From Edolisoma coerulescens (Eukaryota > Chordata > Aves > Passeriformes > Campephagidae): a DNA stretch of 64,000 nucleotides. Location: NCBI GenBank assembly GCA_013397115.1, contig VWZW01004136.1, forward strand, positions 124,001 through 188,000, in the 5' to 3' direction. Below, piece by piece: positions 52,306 to 64,000 of this stretch (the stretch's first letter is position 1; each line of letters starts with the position of its first letter). The translations under genes and the position numbers were made by a program. The notes beneath the pieces were generated by a model. The model was not told where the DNA came from. It saw nothing but the letters and a program-made list of their open reading frames with translations, and made no database searches.

Positions 52306-52358
52306 AATAAACAGGCAGACAAGAAATAACTTCAGAAAACATCCGAAAAAAAAAAAAA
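52306..52358 (+). other. AATAAA plus A-tract, possible poly(A) remnant
   Basis: AATAAA at 52306-52311 is followed 34 bases later by A13 (52346-52358). This spacing is at the long end for mRNA cleavage. It may mark the 3' end of a retrocopied transcript, or be chance. No target duplication was seen. Confidence 0.2.
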
Positions 52359-55300
52359 CAAAACAACCAAAATACTCAAATGCTAAAACAGTGTTAGTGC
52401 TCTGATCAGTGTACATTTACACATACATAACTATTTTGAGTTATGTATATGCTCACATAGTAAATGCTGTCTGAAAATCGGAATTTCCTGAGACTCCCAT
52501 ATGAGGGAGGGCACGATATGCCGTAGTAGGAGTTTACACTGAACAGTACTCAAAAGTCTTTTGAGTCATATAGACAGAAATTACTGGAATTTAAAAGTCT
52601 GTATCACATGTACAAACAATATTTGATTTTTTCTGTAATGTAAAAAATAATCTTTCCTGTAAGCAGTGCATGAAATGTCCTGTGACAGGCACACTTCAGT
52701 TTTATAACCATGTTCCTGTAAGCTTTATGCAAAGTGGTAATTTCAAGCAGCTCCAAGTCCAAGATTAAATGATGTCTGGTAATTAACTACCATCTTTGTT
52801 GAACTAGCTTTAGATATTTTTTCAGAATGAGTCAAAAAGCTAGAAATGTTCTCTTCCGTGGTTGTTTTCAGTAACGTATCTAAACTGTTGATGTTAGTGC
52901 TTCAGTAGAGCAAAATAGATAATTGATTTGCTGAGCTATTAAAATACATGGATTATGCACTATAGTAGGGATAAAGATTTGCAAAGTATAGATCAAAAAA
53001 ACATCTGTTGCCTTCAGAATCAAATACAGACTATAATGCATAGAAATAGTCTTGAGTGGAGCCAAGAATTTCAAAGATGTTGATAGCACAAATTTCTATA
53101 AAGTACTTGGGACAGGGACCTTTTTCCCCCCATCCTTTCCTCCGATTCTTTGGACAACCAAGTTCTGAAATTTAATTTTTAGATCAGTGGAAATCTATTA
53201 TAGATGTCAAACTGTATAGGACATTTCATCAGATAACTTTTGCAATCCTATTACAAGCTGCCCTGTGCCAAATGCTGTATTTTCTCTTTGAGTGAGAAGT
53301 AGAAAATGTCCGTGTTAGATGACAGACACAATGACAGTTTCAGAGCTTAGAAGTCTCAACAGACCTGTAGCAATATTTGCAACATTCAAGTGTCTTGCAC
53401 TTTAAAACTCAAGTTAATTATGGAAAATAATGGTATCACCAGAAATCTATTTGTTTTGAGTGTATCCACACAGGAAGCTGAAATTCCGTCTGAGGATGGT
53501 GATAGTAGCAAATGATGTAAAATCTCCATCTGAAAAACTCTAAGCAGGTACCTTGTTGGCCTTTGTTGCTAAGCTACTGTTGGGCCTTTTCAGGAGAGCA
53601 GTGTTAGAGTTAGGAATATTAGAATTATACATTCCAATTTTCAGGGGAGAACAATGTTTTTCACTAGTTTGGAAGTCTTATTTTAATGCAGTTGTGGAGG
53701 CAACCCATACTAGAGACAGTAATTTGTATTTCTCCCACCTCCCGAAGGGCGAGATCAGCTGGGTGGCTTCAATTCAAGCACTGTCCTCCCCCAAATCTGT
53801 ACAGTGATTGTTGATAGGAATAGGAGTTTGATGTTGATTACAAGTACTTCTGTTTTTTTTCATTCTGGGACACCTAAGAGGCATCTGTGTATTTGTCTCT
53901 CCAGAAGCTTTATTAATATAGGATGTTGGTCCATTTTAGTGTGTACACAGAACACTGGGAAAAGTAGATTTTAAGAATGGAGGCATTGCAAATGCTTTCA
54001 ACAGGCTGCCCTCAGCTATTTCATCAAACCTAAATAAACACTTATGTGGTGTCCCCTCCATGACTGGTTGCTTGCAGTCTGAATAAGCCTGAAAAGTATT
54101 GGCATGCAGAAGGGTGTGATGGTAATACAACGGTGCTTCCAAATCCTTTATTTTGGGATGGGAGGTGGGTGTGTGGGTGTGTCTCCACTTGCTCAAGAGA
54201 TTTGACTTTTTTTGATTTATTTTTGAAATGTGTAGTAAAATTACTCGTAGGTACCTTGTGTCGTGATGCACTGTTTCTGTTATAAAATCTTTTCGAAGTA
54301 AACGTTTTCTACCATAGGAGAACAGCCCATGTCTCTCTCCCTATTGTACAGGTTATCTAGCATTTCACAAAAGGAAGGTGCTGTGCCTAGGTAGCTGCTG
54401 TGAAACAAATGTCTCACTTCAAGTCATTCTGTACAAGTGTCCTTCCAAGGGGAAGATCAAAAATGGATGTTCTTTGTTTTCCTTTAAAATAAGTTTTACC
54501 TACCTGTCCATCAAGTATCTGATTTTATCAATTTCTTTGTTTTGTATAGTGACTTTTAGCTATAAACCCCTGTGCTCTGGGGATTCAGGTTGTTTTGATG
54601 TCTCTCATTCTCTGTCTCCGTGTTTTTAAAAGAGCTTTTGTTTTCTTTATGTGTATGCACTTGGAGGTATTTTTGAAGTAGCATATGATAGGTAAAATAA
54701 TAAACATTTTATAGATTGATATATTAAAACACAGTGTGTGCAAATCTAAGCTTGCTGCTTATTTTCATAATCAGTCTTGATTTCTCCGCTGACCCTCATT
54801 TTATCTCAGTAATGTGTCAAGAAGGGTCAGCAATTTTTCAAACCATATGATTACTGACAAGAATTACTGTCAGATTACTAATGATAAAAGAAATATTTAT
54901 ATAACTGATTGTAAAATGCTCAGTAATGCTGAGTATTGCCACGTTGTCTTGTTTGCATAGTTTTCTTTATTACCTCGCTATCTTTCCATTATTAGCATTC
55001 TTTATATACACTATCTTTATGCCCTCTATTTATAGTTAAATTAGAATATTCTCATGAAGCCTAAATTATTCTGAGATTATAGTCTCTGTCAATGGTGATT
55101 TTTTATTTCTTGTTTTGTCTTTCCCTTGATCTTTTTGAACAGTACAATTGAAATTACCCTCTCTAATTTTGGCACAATAAATCATGAGAGTTCAAATTAC
55201 CTAAGGTCAAAAACCTTTTTCCAGGAGGACTTGCATCCTAAATGTATCAAGAAACACGTTGTAACTCTTAAAAGGCAAAGTGATGAATAAGTTATCAAAG

Positions 55301-55939
55301 GAAGTTTTAACAGAAGTAGAAGTAATATATATCCCAAAGGAAGCTATTATGAGCCCATTAATATCACAAGCCAAAGTTTTACTTACTGAATATAATCTAA
55401 ATTGCATTGAACTCCCCAACCATCAAGGGAAATACTCAGTTGCTGTGGTCTTGTGGTTGATTCATTCCTTTGATTTCTTCAAATATCTTTCTTCCTCCCC
55501 TCTTTGTTTACATGAACAGTTCAAATTCAATTAAATAAACCACAGTGATTTGGAAAGTCATTGTTAGAACAGGGTGATGTTCCTTGATGCTTGTGAATAA
55601 TAGAGGAAATTTCCTTGATTGTCCAAGTGTGATCCCTCCAAACCTTGGGGTACTGGGACTTTAGCCATACAGTCCTCTGTGTGCAGTGTTCTTTTAGAGC
55701 CTCTGAGCACATCAAGTTTTGGATGCACAAAAGGCTGGGAGCATCATGGCCAGCACCCTGCTAAAGCAAGTGCTGCTCAGCTTTTCTGGAGTTGGTATTC
55801 TCAAGCTGAAGGTGTGCTTGGGAAGTCTGGGAACAATGCCCAAAGGATCTCACCTACACACGAGCAAGAAGTGGTGGCTGAAGGGGTGATTTCTCTGTTG
55901 TGCAAACCACCTGTAAATGCTGAGTACTGAGGTGCTGTG
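52359..55939. other. Noncoding tract, nothing recognised
   Basis: AT-rich unique sequence with frames of at most 111 codons (53936-54271 minus). A short GT-rich stretch lies near 54165-54185. No gene or repeat family is recognised. Confidence 0.5.
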
Positions 55940-56690
55940 GGTGCCAAAGTATCTTAGGCAGGCAGAAGAGGAAGCCTGGTTTGTGCATGCCGGGGCTGGT
56001 GTGTCTCTGTGTGTCCCTGCCCTCTGCAGAAGGATCTCCTGAAGGAGCACCTGTCTCTGTGCACATCTGGGGGAGGCTGGCCCCAGATGGAGCTGCTGCC
56101 TGGGTCAGCGGTGGCTCCTCTCTCCTGGCAATGAGCAGGCCAGGGGCTGTGGTCAGGAGCACCATTCTCTGCACAGGCTCCCGGCTCGAGGACGTGCACG
56201 TGCAGCATCTCCAGAGATTCTGGTAGGGCAGTGGTGGTCTCACCCTGCTTTGCAAGCCAGGGCTGCCTGGTTGAGCGTGGCTGAGGGAGGTTGTGCTGGG
56301 TGGCACAGCTTGCCCCAGCCCTAACCCCACATGTGCTGCACATGCATCACCCCGTGGTCAGTAATGCAGCCCCACCAGTGGCCCTGTGCTGTCACTTCAT
56401 CTGTCATTCCCCACAAAATGTCCTTGCTGATGATGGCTGTGGTCTGCTGTACTGCCCTGGCTGCTCGATGAGTAGGACTCTGTTGCTGCCCTTCCCTTTC
56501 CCCTTCCCCACCTTCCCAGTGGATAATGGCACAGGGCTGTTTCCTCAGGAGCTGCCTCACGTGAGCGCAGCACTGCACTCGGGCTGGCCCAGCCCTGCTC
56601 CGGGTGGTTTTATGGCACATGGCCTTTCTTCCTCATCCTTTTTGGTAGAGAGGTTAGCTCATCCTCAAGACTTCAGTGCATCCCCAGAAT
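55940..56690. other. GC-rich patch, function unknown
   Basis: About 750 bases with much higher G+C than the rest of the window. CpGs are still sparse (about 14 by eye), so it is not a typical CpG island. It holds the window's longest open frames: 158 codons minus (55854-56330), 129 codons minus (55954-56343) and 133 codons plus (56291-56692). The frames overlap on both strands and their products, rich in proline, serine, cysteine and arginine, look like translated GC-rich noncoding DNA. A pyrimidine-rich tract is at 56489-56517. No splice structure or domain supports a gene. Confidence 0.4.
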
Positions 56691-59600
56691 AGATATTGTG
56701 CTGCAGATAGCTACTAACAGCATGGATTTAACCTCGAAATAGATAACTGTCTGTTCTCACAGAACCACAAAAAGGCATGCTGTTTAAGGACAAGATTTCT
56801 TTCTGTTTGGGAGAATGAGACATAGTTCTGGTATATTTAAGGAAAATGTCTAGATCAAAGAAAAAGAAGTTTGTCTTTTGGCTGAACTGTCTCCAGAAGG
56901 CAGAGGAGCAGGGGCAGGACTGCAGGCCTGCACTTCCCCCTGCCAGGGGGTTAAAAGTTCTGGCACTTTGCACGAATTTGCTTCTAAAGCAGGTCTCCTG
57001 TAGTCTTCTCACTCAGGAAATTTTTGTAAAAGAAAAGAATATTAACTAACTCAAGCATGTTAAAATTCTTCATGGCCCGTGAATGTATCCTTTCAGTTAT
57101 TTCTTATTTATACACTGCTTGTTTGTGTGCACTTTGTGTGCTGAGCAGTGAGCAAGTACTGCAAAGCACACCAGCTGCTGAAGGTGGCCAGTCCTGCCTT
57201 CTCCTTGCTAGGAGCTGAGTCAGAGAATGGGCTCACTGAGGGAATGTCGCAGAGTTCAGCAGTCCCCATTTGATCAGTCCCAAATATCTTTCACTCAGTA
57301 CTTGCCTTTTATAAAAAAGGACGACCATGGACTAAATTTGAAGCAAAGAAATTTGAACCGTCATGCTTTGCTCAGGCCAGCTCCCAGGAGGTATCTTGGG
57401 GTAGTAGATAATGATCACTAAATGGTGCTATCTCTTAGCAGGGAAGCAAGTTTATGCCATTTCTCTTCAGTGAGGGAAGGTTTGAAGTTACTTTTCTTTT
57501 TTCATCCTACAGAGCCAAATATAAGCTATATATTTTATGTTACTAGTTTTTTAACCAACCCTATCTGAAATATTTATTAGTGTCTAAATTACATTTTAGT
57601 TGGCCATTAACCCCACTTCCCCTTTCCTGCTCACCAAATTAAAACATTATCCTAAAATACATAAGAAAAAAATCAATTAAATAGGATAAACTCTCAGATA
57701 ATCCCACCCCTACAATGGAAAGAACAAAGCTGAGCACTGAGACAGTTTTGTAACAATTAGCTTCAGTCAGACAAAAGCTTTTGAAGGATTCTACTTCTTT
57801 ATTTATTCTTTCTGTTATGGCTTTTTAGAGTGGTGCATTCAACAATCGATTGTACAGTACATACCAAATACCCAGGCATCCCTAGTAGGTACTTATTATG
57901 TATGCCCTTCACATTTTCTGGCAGCTTCAGTTCTATGACTCATTTTATCATGAGCTTCCACTTTGATGGCCTTTAAACTATCTATCCGTGGCTGTTAAAA
58001 TGACTGCAAAGTTTGAAATCCTTTCCTGGCACGACTTAATGCTATAACCCAATTAAATCAGATGGTGTGAGCTGTTTCTCGAGCATTTTTGCTTGGATCT
58101 CTTATTGCTCTATCATCAGCTTTTCAAATCCTAGAGTTTGAGGATTGCTAAAGTTTCTCTTTCCTTTGTTATTATGGAATACAGCTGAAGCCACTTTGTT
58201 ACAAAAGTGGTTTTGATAAACACTTAATGGTTAAAAGGCTTAAAATAGAGTTTCTAATTTGTTCATGAAAAGCATTGAATGTATTTTGGAATATGCATCA
58301 GATTCTTATGAGGATGGCTAGATTAGATCAACATATCCTGCTGGGTCAGATATGGGCTCTGAAATGCCTGTTTATACTTGCTGTTGCTTTTCCAGAGAGA
58401 ATCCTGTGTATAATTTTTGTTTGCAGCGTGTCTGTGGAGAATAAGGCTGTCCAGTGTGACATTATTCTCTGTGCTGTTATAGTGGAAGGGGGCACACCTC
58501 TCTCTAGTTTCCACTGAAGTGGTCATGCTAAACAGAGTGACCGTCTCCCTGTGCTTCAGGGACATCCTGATTCCATTTACGTTTGATTCCTCTGTAGGAA
58601 TCTGCTCCTGCCTGCTGCTGGAAGCCGCAAGCCAGGTCTGCCCGCATGTGACAGTTCTGCATTTCAGTTGCAGATCTCCAGCCGTGTGATCCCAGGGAGG
58701 CAGGACGAGAGGGGGTTATTTAGTTTATTAGTTATACTTAGACAAATGTGAAAGCAGGTTAACTTCTGCCATTGACTTCACAGCAGGGAGCAACATCTGT
58801 GCCCCCCTCATATTCTGCTGCTCCATCTCCTGTCTGTCTGAGGTACCTCCAAGCTGACTGGTGTTCTGGAGGGTTTCTGAGTCACAGATTTGATTTATTC
58901 CGTATTTGGTCTAGACATTAGGAGAAATAACTTTGACATAATTTTGAGAATTTTTCTTACTATGTTTTGATAGCCTCAAGCAATACATATTTCAGTACTA
59001 AGAGAAGTTGCAAATGTATTTGATAGTTTTGAGAAAACATCAATCCAAGATTGGCATTAACTCCTTTTTTTTCCTCCAAGAAGTGGGTAGTGACATCAGG
59101 ATGACTTATAGCAGCTGAAAAAAAGGAGCTAGTGTCAGAGCCAAACTATCATGATTAATAATCCCTGGCTCTCATACATTTAATTGGAGCACAGCTTTTT
59201 CTTGTTCAGTCTTTAGTGCTAGGGAAAATAATTGACAGAATACTTGTCTTCCTTGATTGTGTTTGAGTATCATGTCAGATTATGAAACTTTAAACTCTTC
59301 AGGAGTTACAATGTATTTCTCTGTTCAACCATCAGGAACTGTGGAGTTTTTAATTGACAATATTGGACAGAATCACAGTGCTGAAGAGAGATTTGAGGGA
59401 TGTCACCCTTCACTAGTATTTTCTATTAGTTCAGTTTCTAATGTGTAACACTTATTTGAAGAGTTATTAATGAAATACAAGTGTGGAGGCCAGATTGTCA
59501 CCTTATTCTCCTGCTGAGTTCATGACATTCAGAGGAATCAGGATGCGTTTGTATTTCTGTTTCCAGACTTGAATTTATATCAGATAAACCATTTAGAAGT

Positions 59601-62600
59601 CAACCCACTTTATGTAACAAACAAAACTTTTCTGAAATAAAAACTGCCTTATGCTAAAAGGTTTTTTTTCTTTTTGCTAAAATGAAATTAAAATTATTTA
59701 TGATCAGGACTCTTTTATAAAAGGTGGCTAAGAACAGGAACAGAACATTTGGAATAACACAAGATGTACCTGTAGTTTTAAATGTAAAATGTATATTTTA
59801 TCATTAAAACAGAGAACCCTGGAGGAGGTAAAATACTGGTTATTTAAAAATGATCAAGTAATCATATTTTGAAACCTCTGCATGCTTAGGATTTTCACAT
59901 AGAAAGAGTTCATTGAATTTTTCATTAACACACAAGGATTTTGTGTATTCTTCCAGTTAACATTAATCAGGGACACCCAAATAATTCTCCGATGGTATTG
60001 AGGGCATCTCATGGAGTATAAACCACCAATGACATTTTTATACAAGTTGAAATGCAAAAATATCTTTTTACAGACCTGCACACTTAAAGTGAGAATGCTG
60101 CATTAGGCGTTTATGGTGCATAGCCAATAATGCAATTTAAGGTACAGTTTTCTCATGATCCAAAAAGCTGGTGATATGCAGCAATTTTATTTTGTTATTC
60201 CAATTGTAGGTAGATATAATACTATATATGCAAGAAATAAACCCTAGTCATTTATGAAATTATCTAGTTGCAAATTAGTTGGTTGTATACTTCATGCATT
60301 TTGAGGACAAGTACATAAATTCTCTGAGTAAATGAAACAAAGCAATTTTATTGCCTCCTCAAGGCTGATATAAGCCACTGGAAATAGTGAGAAGTCTTGT
60401 CTTTGGTCATGCTTTGTGCAAATAAATGTATAAAATATCATCTCCTAAATATGTATGAGTAACATAGTGCAGAGCTTGATAGGATGATGAACATAAAGAT
60501 ATCAAAGAACAGCTAAGTCTAACAGAGAAAAATAACTAAAAATTACAAGAAAGTGTTAGTGCCAAAAATACAACTTGGGCCTTTTCTGGGTTTTTGAAGA
60601 GACGGGAATTTTTAATGTTCCACTGCACACTTGTGCAAAATGGCACCAATTAAGGCACAAGTCTGGCAAGTGCCTTATCTAATCCCAGCTCTGGTCTGTT
60701 TTCCTGCCAGGCTTCTGGGGCACGATGCCTTTCGTGTCTTATCTTTGCCATGCTGAGCACCTTCCTGCCTTCCATTCCCAGGCATACATGGTGACTTTAA
60801 GAACCACAGAACTATTATTTATGCAACAGTAAATCTGGAGGCTTGGACTAAGTTCAAGGTCCACTGTCTCGGGTAGGTCTGGGCACACGATGGGGATGTT
60901 GAACGTGATGCGGTGCAGTCCTATGCAGAGGGACCTGAGAAGCATTTTTACCCCAGGGTTGCCAGGTATTTCAGTTCTATAGCCTTATCCTGTTGCATAG
61001 AAACCTGTTCATAAGGAAATTATGATGTTACTTTATAAGCATTAGGACAGTTAATCTGTTAGAAGTTTGGTTGTAGTTAAATTACTATTCATCTAAAATG
61101 AATATATTTTTTCTTCCTGGTTTAATTAAAAACTGGCCATACAGGACTGCTAGTTACCCTACAATTAAATTCCTTTCAGTTTGATCTCTCTCATTTGGGG
61201 ACTTCTTATCCGAATTCCAGATTTCTGTATGCCTTCAGAATACATTTAGTACTAAATATAGAACAGGGTCATGATCAGACTTGGCTAGTCTTTAACACTT
61301 TCAAAAAGATTTTTCAGAAGGCTGGAATTGTTAGATGTAGCTTGATAATTCTGCTTTTTCTCTGAGATGAATAAAGCTAGCTCTTAAAAAGTATGACACA
61401 ATCTAATCTTTTGATGTCCCTTAACTCCAAAGAAAATGAAATCTTTCCGGAGGGAGGTCCAAAGAAACTCCAGAAAGAATTTGGAAGACCTTTGAAAATG
61501 ATAACCAGCTGGTCATGAAGCAGCAGGCTGCTACTACATGAAAGTGCTGCAAAGCTAATAATAACCTGGAAATAATGGCTGGTGAGCTTATGCTTTCAGA
61601 ATATCTGGCTGAGTACATCCCCTTCATCTGAAAGCCAAGTATTTCAGCTCAGAGACCACCTGTGCAAATCATCTAGAATGGGGGGTATAGAGACACACCA
61701 CGTAATGTGTTCCTCACACTAAATAACCCCAGCTACCCTATTTTTGAGTGAATGGCTTTTGACATACAATATATAAGTCTATATTATTCCTGTTTAAATA
61801 GAACTCTATGCAAACACACAGAAAGCTATTTCTCTCTTTTCTCTAAAAGATGGAAAGATATATAGCTTATAAAATGACATTTTGACTGAGTATGCTTAGA
61901 AAATTATATGCTTTATTTAAATATCTGCTATAGTGGTGCTTTGGCTCAGATGGGACACACACATATGGGAAGATGTATTTAAGACCTCAAAGCTTACATC
62001 AGTGCTGAATAATTCAATCTTTGTTGCATTACCCATGTGAAATAGGTTACTGCTAAATGCTGTTCCATAGACTGGCTCTTCCAGCCTCAGAGAGCCTTAG
62101 GTTATGTGTGTGCTGTGTAACGTTAATACTATGGAGATGGAAAGATCTGCCTTGAATTAGGTCAGAAAGCTGTATGGTACAGACGTTATTAGGTCTTACC
62201 TATCCAATACGGAATATTGATAAATATTCCAGAAGGAGGTAGCTGCTTCCATTTTTAATTAGTCCTTTTTACTATAAAACAGGTTTATCTTCTTTGCACA
62301 GTGCTCAGATGTATCACATAGGTCAATACACCTGTAATATCCATGCTTGTTAATTCGCCCCGGTGGTGACTTAATAAATACAAAGGAAAACCCAGAGTAA
62401 TTAATACAAATGGAGTTGGCTTTACTGTGCATCTTTACAATGAATGCATTGTGACACTTAATTTCTCTGAGCGCACTGACATCTCCCATTCTGTACTGAA
62501 ATGCATGTGAGAGCCTGGCCTGTCACTGCTGAAGGGATGTGTTTGTCAGGTAGGGGAAGGCTAATCTGGAAAGCACAGAACTTGTTCTTCCTTGCTGACC

Positions 62601-63081
62601 AGCCGGTCAGTGGCATGCAGGTATTCTTTTGGACTGGATGAATCACCTCTAACACATATTTTGGGCTGTCTTCTGAAGAAGATGCCTAAATTCGAAACTA
62701 GTGGTATTGGGCAACGTGTCAGAAATGAGCCTCTCACCAGATCCTAAGCAAGCTCTCATCCTCCTGCTGTCCCCAGAAAACCGGAGGGGTTGAGAGAACA
62801 ATCAATTACGATTTACAACTCTGCTAGCAGTGTAAGCTGTGTTATATGGGTGCTTTGAATGACAGGCAATGTCCTTCTAAAGGGGCCAGAACTCTTGGCT
62901 TCAACATCTCAGCTCTTTCACTGTATAAACGGTGCCACAAAAGCTCCTGGGCTGAGTGCTTGAAAACTAAACAGATATTTTGGTAAATTTAAGTTGTAAG
63001 GAGAAAGGGTTTCCTGATGTGACTACTCAACATTGAGAAAATGTGAGCAGACTAGCATGCATTGCAAAGTGCTTTGAAATA
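56691..63081. other. Noncoding tract, nothing recognised
   Basis: AT-rich unique sequence with frames of at most 94 codons. A 12-bp perfect palindrome, ACAATCGATTGT, lies at 57842-57853. Slightly GC-richer parts near 58560-58700 and 60660-60960 show no identifiable repeat or gene. Confidence 0.55.
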
Positions 63082-63164
63082 AGCAACTGAATAATAAATG
63101 GCTAAGGAACTAAAGAGACAAAGGAGAAGGGGGAAAAAAGAGAGAATGAGCAACTGAATAATAA
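63082..63164 (+). repeat. 16-bp direct repeat in purine-rich DNA
   Basis: AGCAACTGAATAATAA occurs at 63082-63097 and again at 63149-63164, 67 bases apart. The DNA between and after is purine-rich. A local duplication is more likely than chance at this distance. Confidence 0.6.
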
Positions 63165-63405
63165 GTAAGAAATAGAAGAGATCTGAAGGAAAAAAAAAAA
63201 GTGAACACACTCAAATGCATTTATGAACCAGAGAGTGAAGAAAGAAGAGTGAGAACTGATTTCTCACGGAATTAGAGTCCATCAGAGCCATAATTTCAAA
63301 CCAAGGTACCCAGAATTTGACACCTAAACCTAAATGTCAACACTAAAATCAGTGGTCTGATTTCAAAAGCAATACAGACCTCACTGGTGTAAATTGATAC
63401 AGCAC

Positions 63406-63750
63406 TGAGGTTAGGGGAGACCTTATTTCCCCTTACTACTACCTGCAAGGTGGTTGTAGTAAGGTGGAGATTGGGCTCTTCTAGGAAATGAGCAATGGGA
63501 CAAGAGGAAATGGCCTCAAGCTGTGCCGAGGGAGGCTCAGGCTGGATGTCAGGAAGAATTTCTTCACTGAAAGGTTGGTTAATCATCAGAATGGGCTGCC
63601 CGGGGGCGTGGTGGAGTCACCGTCCCTGGAAGCCTTCAAGAAACAACTGGACCATAGTGCCATGGGCCAGCTGACAAAGTGGCGTTCTCTCAAAGGTTGG
63701 ACTCCATGATCTTGGAGGTCTTTTCCAACCTTAATTATTCTATGATTATG
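63406..63750 (+). mobile_element. CR1: CR1 LINE, 3' end fragment
   Basis: About 345 bases of the CR1 3' region in sense orientation. In order it shows GGGGAGACCTTATT, ACTACCTGCAAGGTGGTTGT, GGACAAGAGGAAATGGCCTC, the GGATGTCAGGAAGAATTTCT block, GGGCTGCC, GGTGGAGTCACCGTCCCTGG, and GATCTTGGAGGTCTTTTCCA. It ends with the avian-type ATTATTCTATGATTATG terminal repeat. The 5' end is truncated as usual and no intact reverse-transcriptase frame remains. The 73-codon frame at 63488-63709 is only a translation of this 3' region. The clear terminal repeat supports a bird source. Confidence 0.93.
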
Positions 63751-64000
63751 GTAAACAAATAGGTCTGTGTGTTTGAAAGTAAATGAAAATATGTAAAGCA
63801 ATTTAACCACTCAAGAAAGTTGGCAGTTTGGAACGGGAACACAAGGATTGTTTTGTTAACTTTAAACGGCCTCTTACTTCCAAAGGCTTTATCCTTTCTT
63901 TTGAAAGGCAAAATAGTCAGACCTCCTTTTATAATATGATATCTGTAAATATAAGGTGGATTTTTCAGAGATATTGAATACCTCTGAAATCCATCACTAT
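63751..64000. other. Noncoding flank, nothing recognised
   Basis: AT-rich sequence after the CR1 3' end, with no further repeat or gene visible before the window ends. Confidence 0.5.

Noticed and set aside
55854..56330. 158-codon minus-strand open frame as a gene
   Set aside because: It lies in GC-rich DNA where stops are rare. Other frames on both strands are open too, and no family or splice support is visible.
63488..63709. 73-codon frame as a small protein
   Set aside because: It is a translation of the CR1 3' region.
1..64000. tRNA, rRNA, snRNA, well-known microRNA genes, CRISPR arrays, bacterial-type operons
   Set aside because: No B-box with a cloverleaf, no known microRNA seed hairpin and no regularly spaced repeats were seen by eye. 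The DNA is vertebrate noncoding sequence.

Overview
The window looks like bird nuclear DNA from a gene desert or a very large intron. It is AT-rich by eye (roughly 60%, not counted), has no operon-like packing of reading frames and shows no convincing protein-coding gene. The best taxonomic evidence is two 3' fragments of CR1 LINEs, at 45051-45196 and 63406-63750. They carry the conserved CR1 3' untranslated region and end in the TTCTATGAT-type terminal repeat typical of avian CR1. A solo retroviral LTR, fossil MIR-like SINE fragments, and short T/G-rich and A-rich tracts fit a bird genome. I cannot fix the species. A songbird is possible but not shown.

Layout. Bases 1-1483 are plain noncoding DNA. 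The clearest single element is at 1484-2121: a 626-bp solo LTR (1490-2115) flanked by a perfect 6-bp target-site duplication, AGGTGG. From about 2.1 to 45 kb the DNA is unique AT-rich sequence. It holds an AATAAA plus poly(A) signature (6525-6570), a purine-rich tract (9100-9330), an A/T hairpin (12159-12192), MIR-like relics (16987-17085 and 18892-18922), a TA/CA microsatellite (26241-26282), two long T tracts (36190-36209 and 36555-36576) and a GC-rich patch (43190-43640). From 45 to 64 kb there are two CR1 3' fragments and one doubtful internal CR1 relic, a cluster of perfect palindromes (47673-47711), a G-run cluster able to form a quadruplex (50092-50119), a second GC-rich patch (55940-56690) and a purine-rich stretch with a 16-bp direct repeat just before the last CR1.

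Coding potential. The longest open frames are 120-160 codons (for example 50535-50933 minus, 55854-56330 minus and 16063-16428 plus). That is about what chance gives in 64 kb read in six frames. None shows a protein family I recognise, and several are open on both strands at once. I annotate none of them as a gene. Short exons of a large gene cannot be excluded without RNA or alignment data. The window has one unresolved base (N at 47224).

I found no undescribed multi-gene system. The items most worth checking are the intact solo LTR, the palindrome cluster, the two GC-rich patches and the two poly(A)-signal plus poly(A) signatures.
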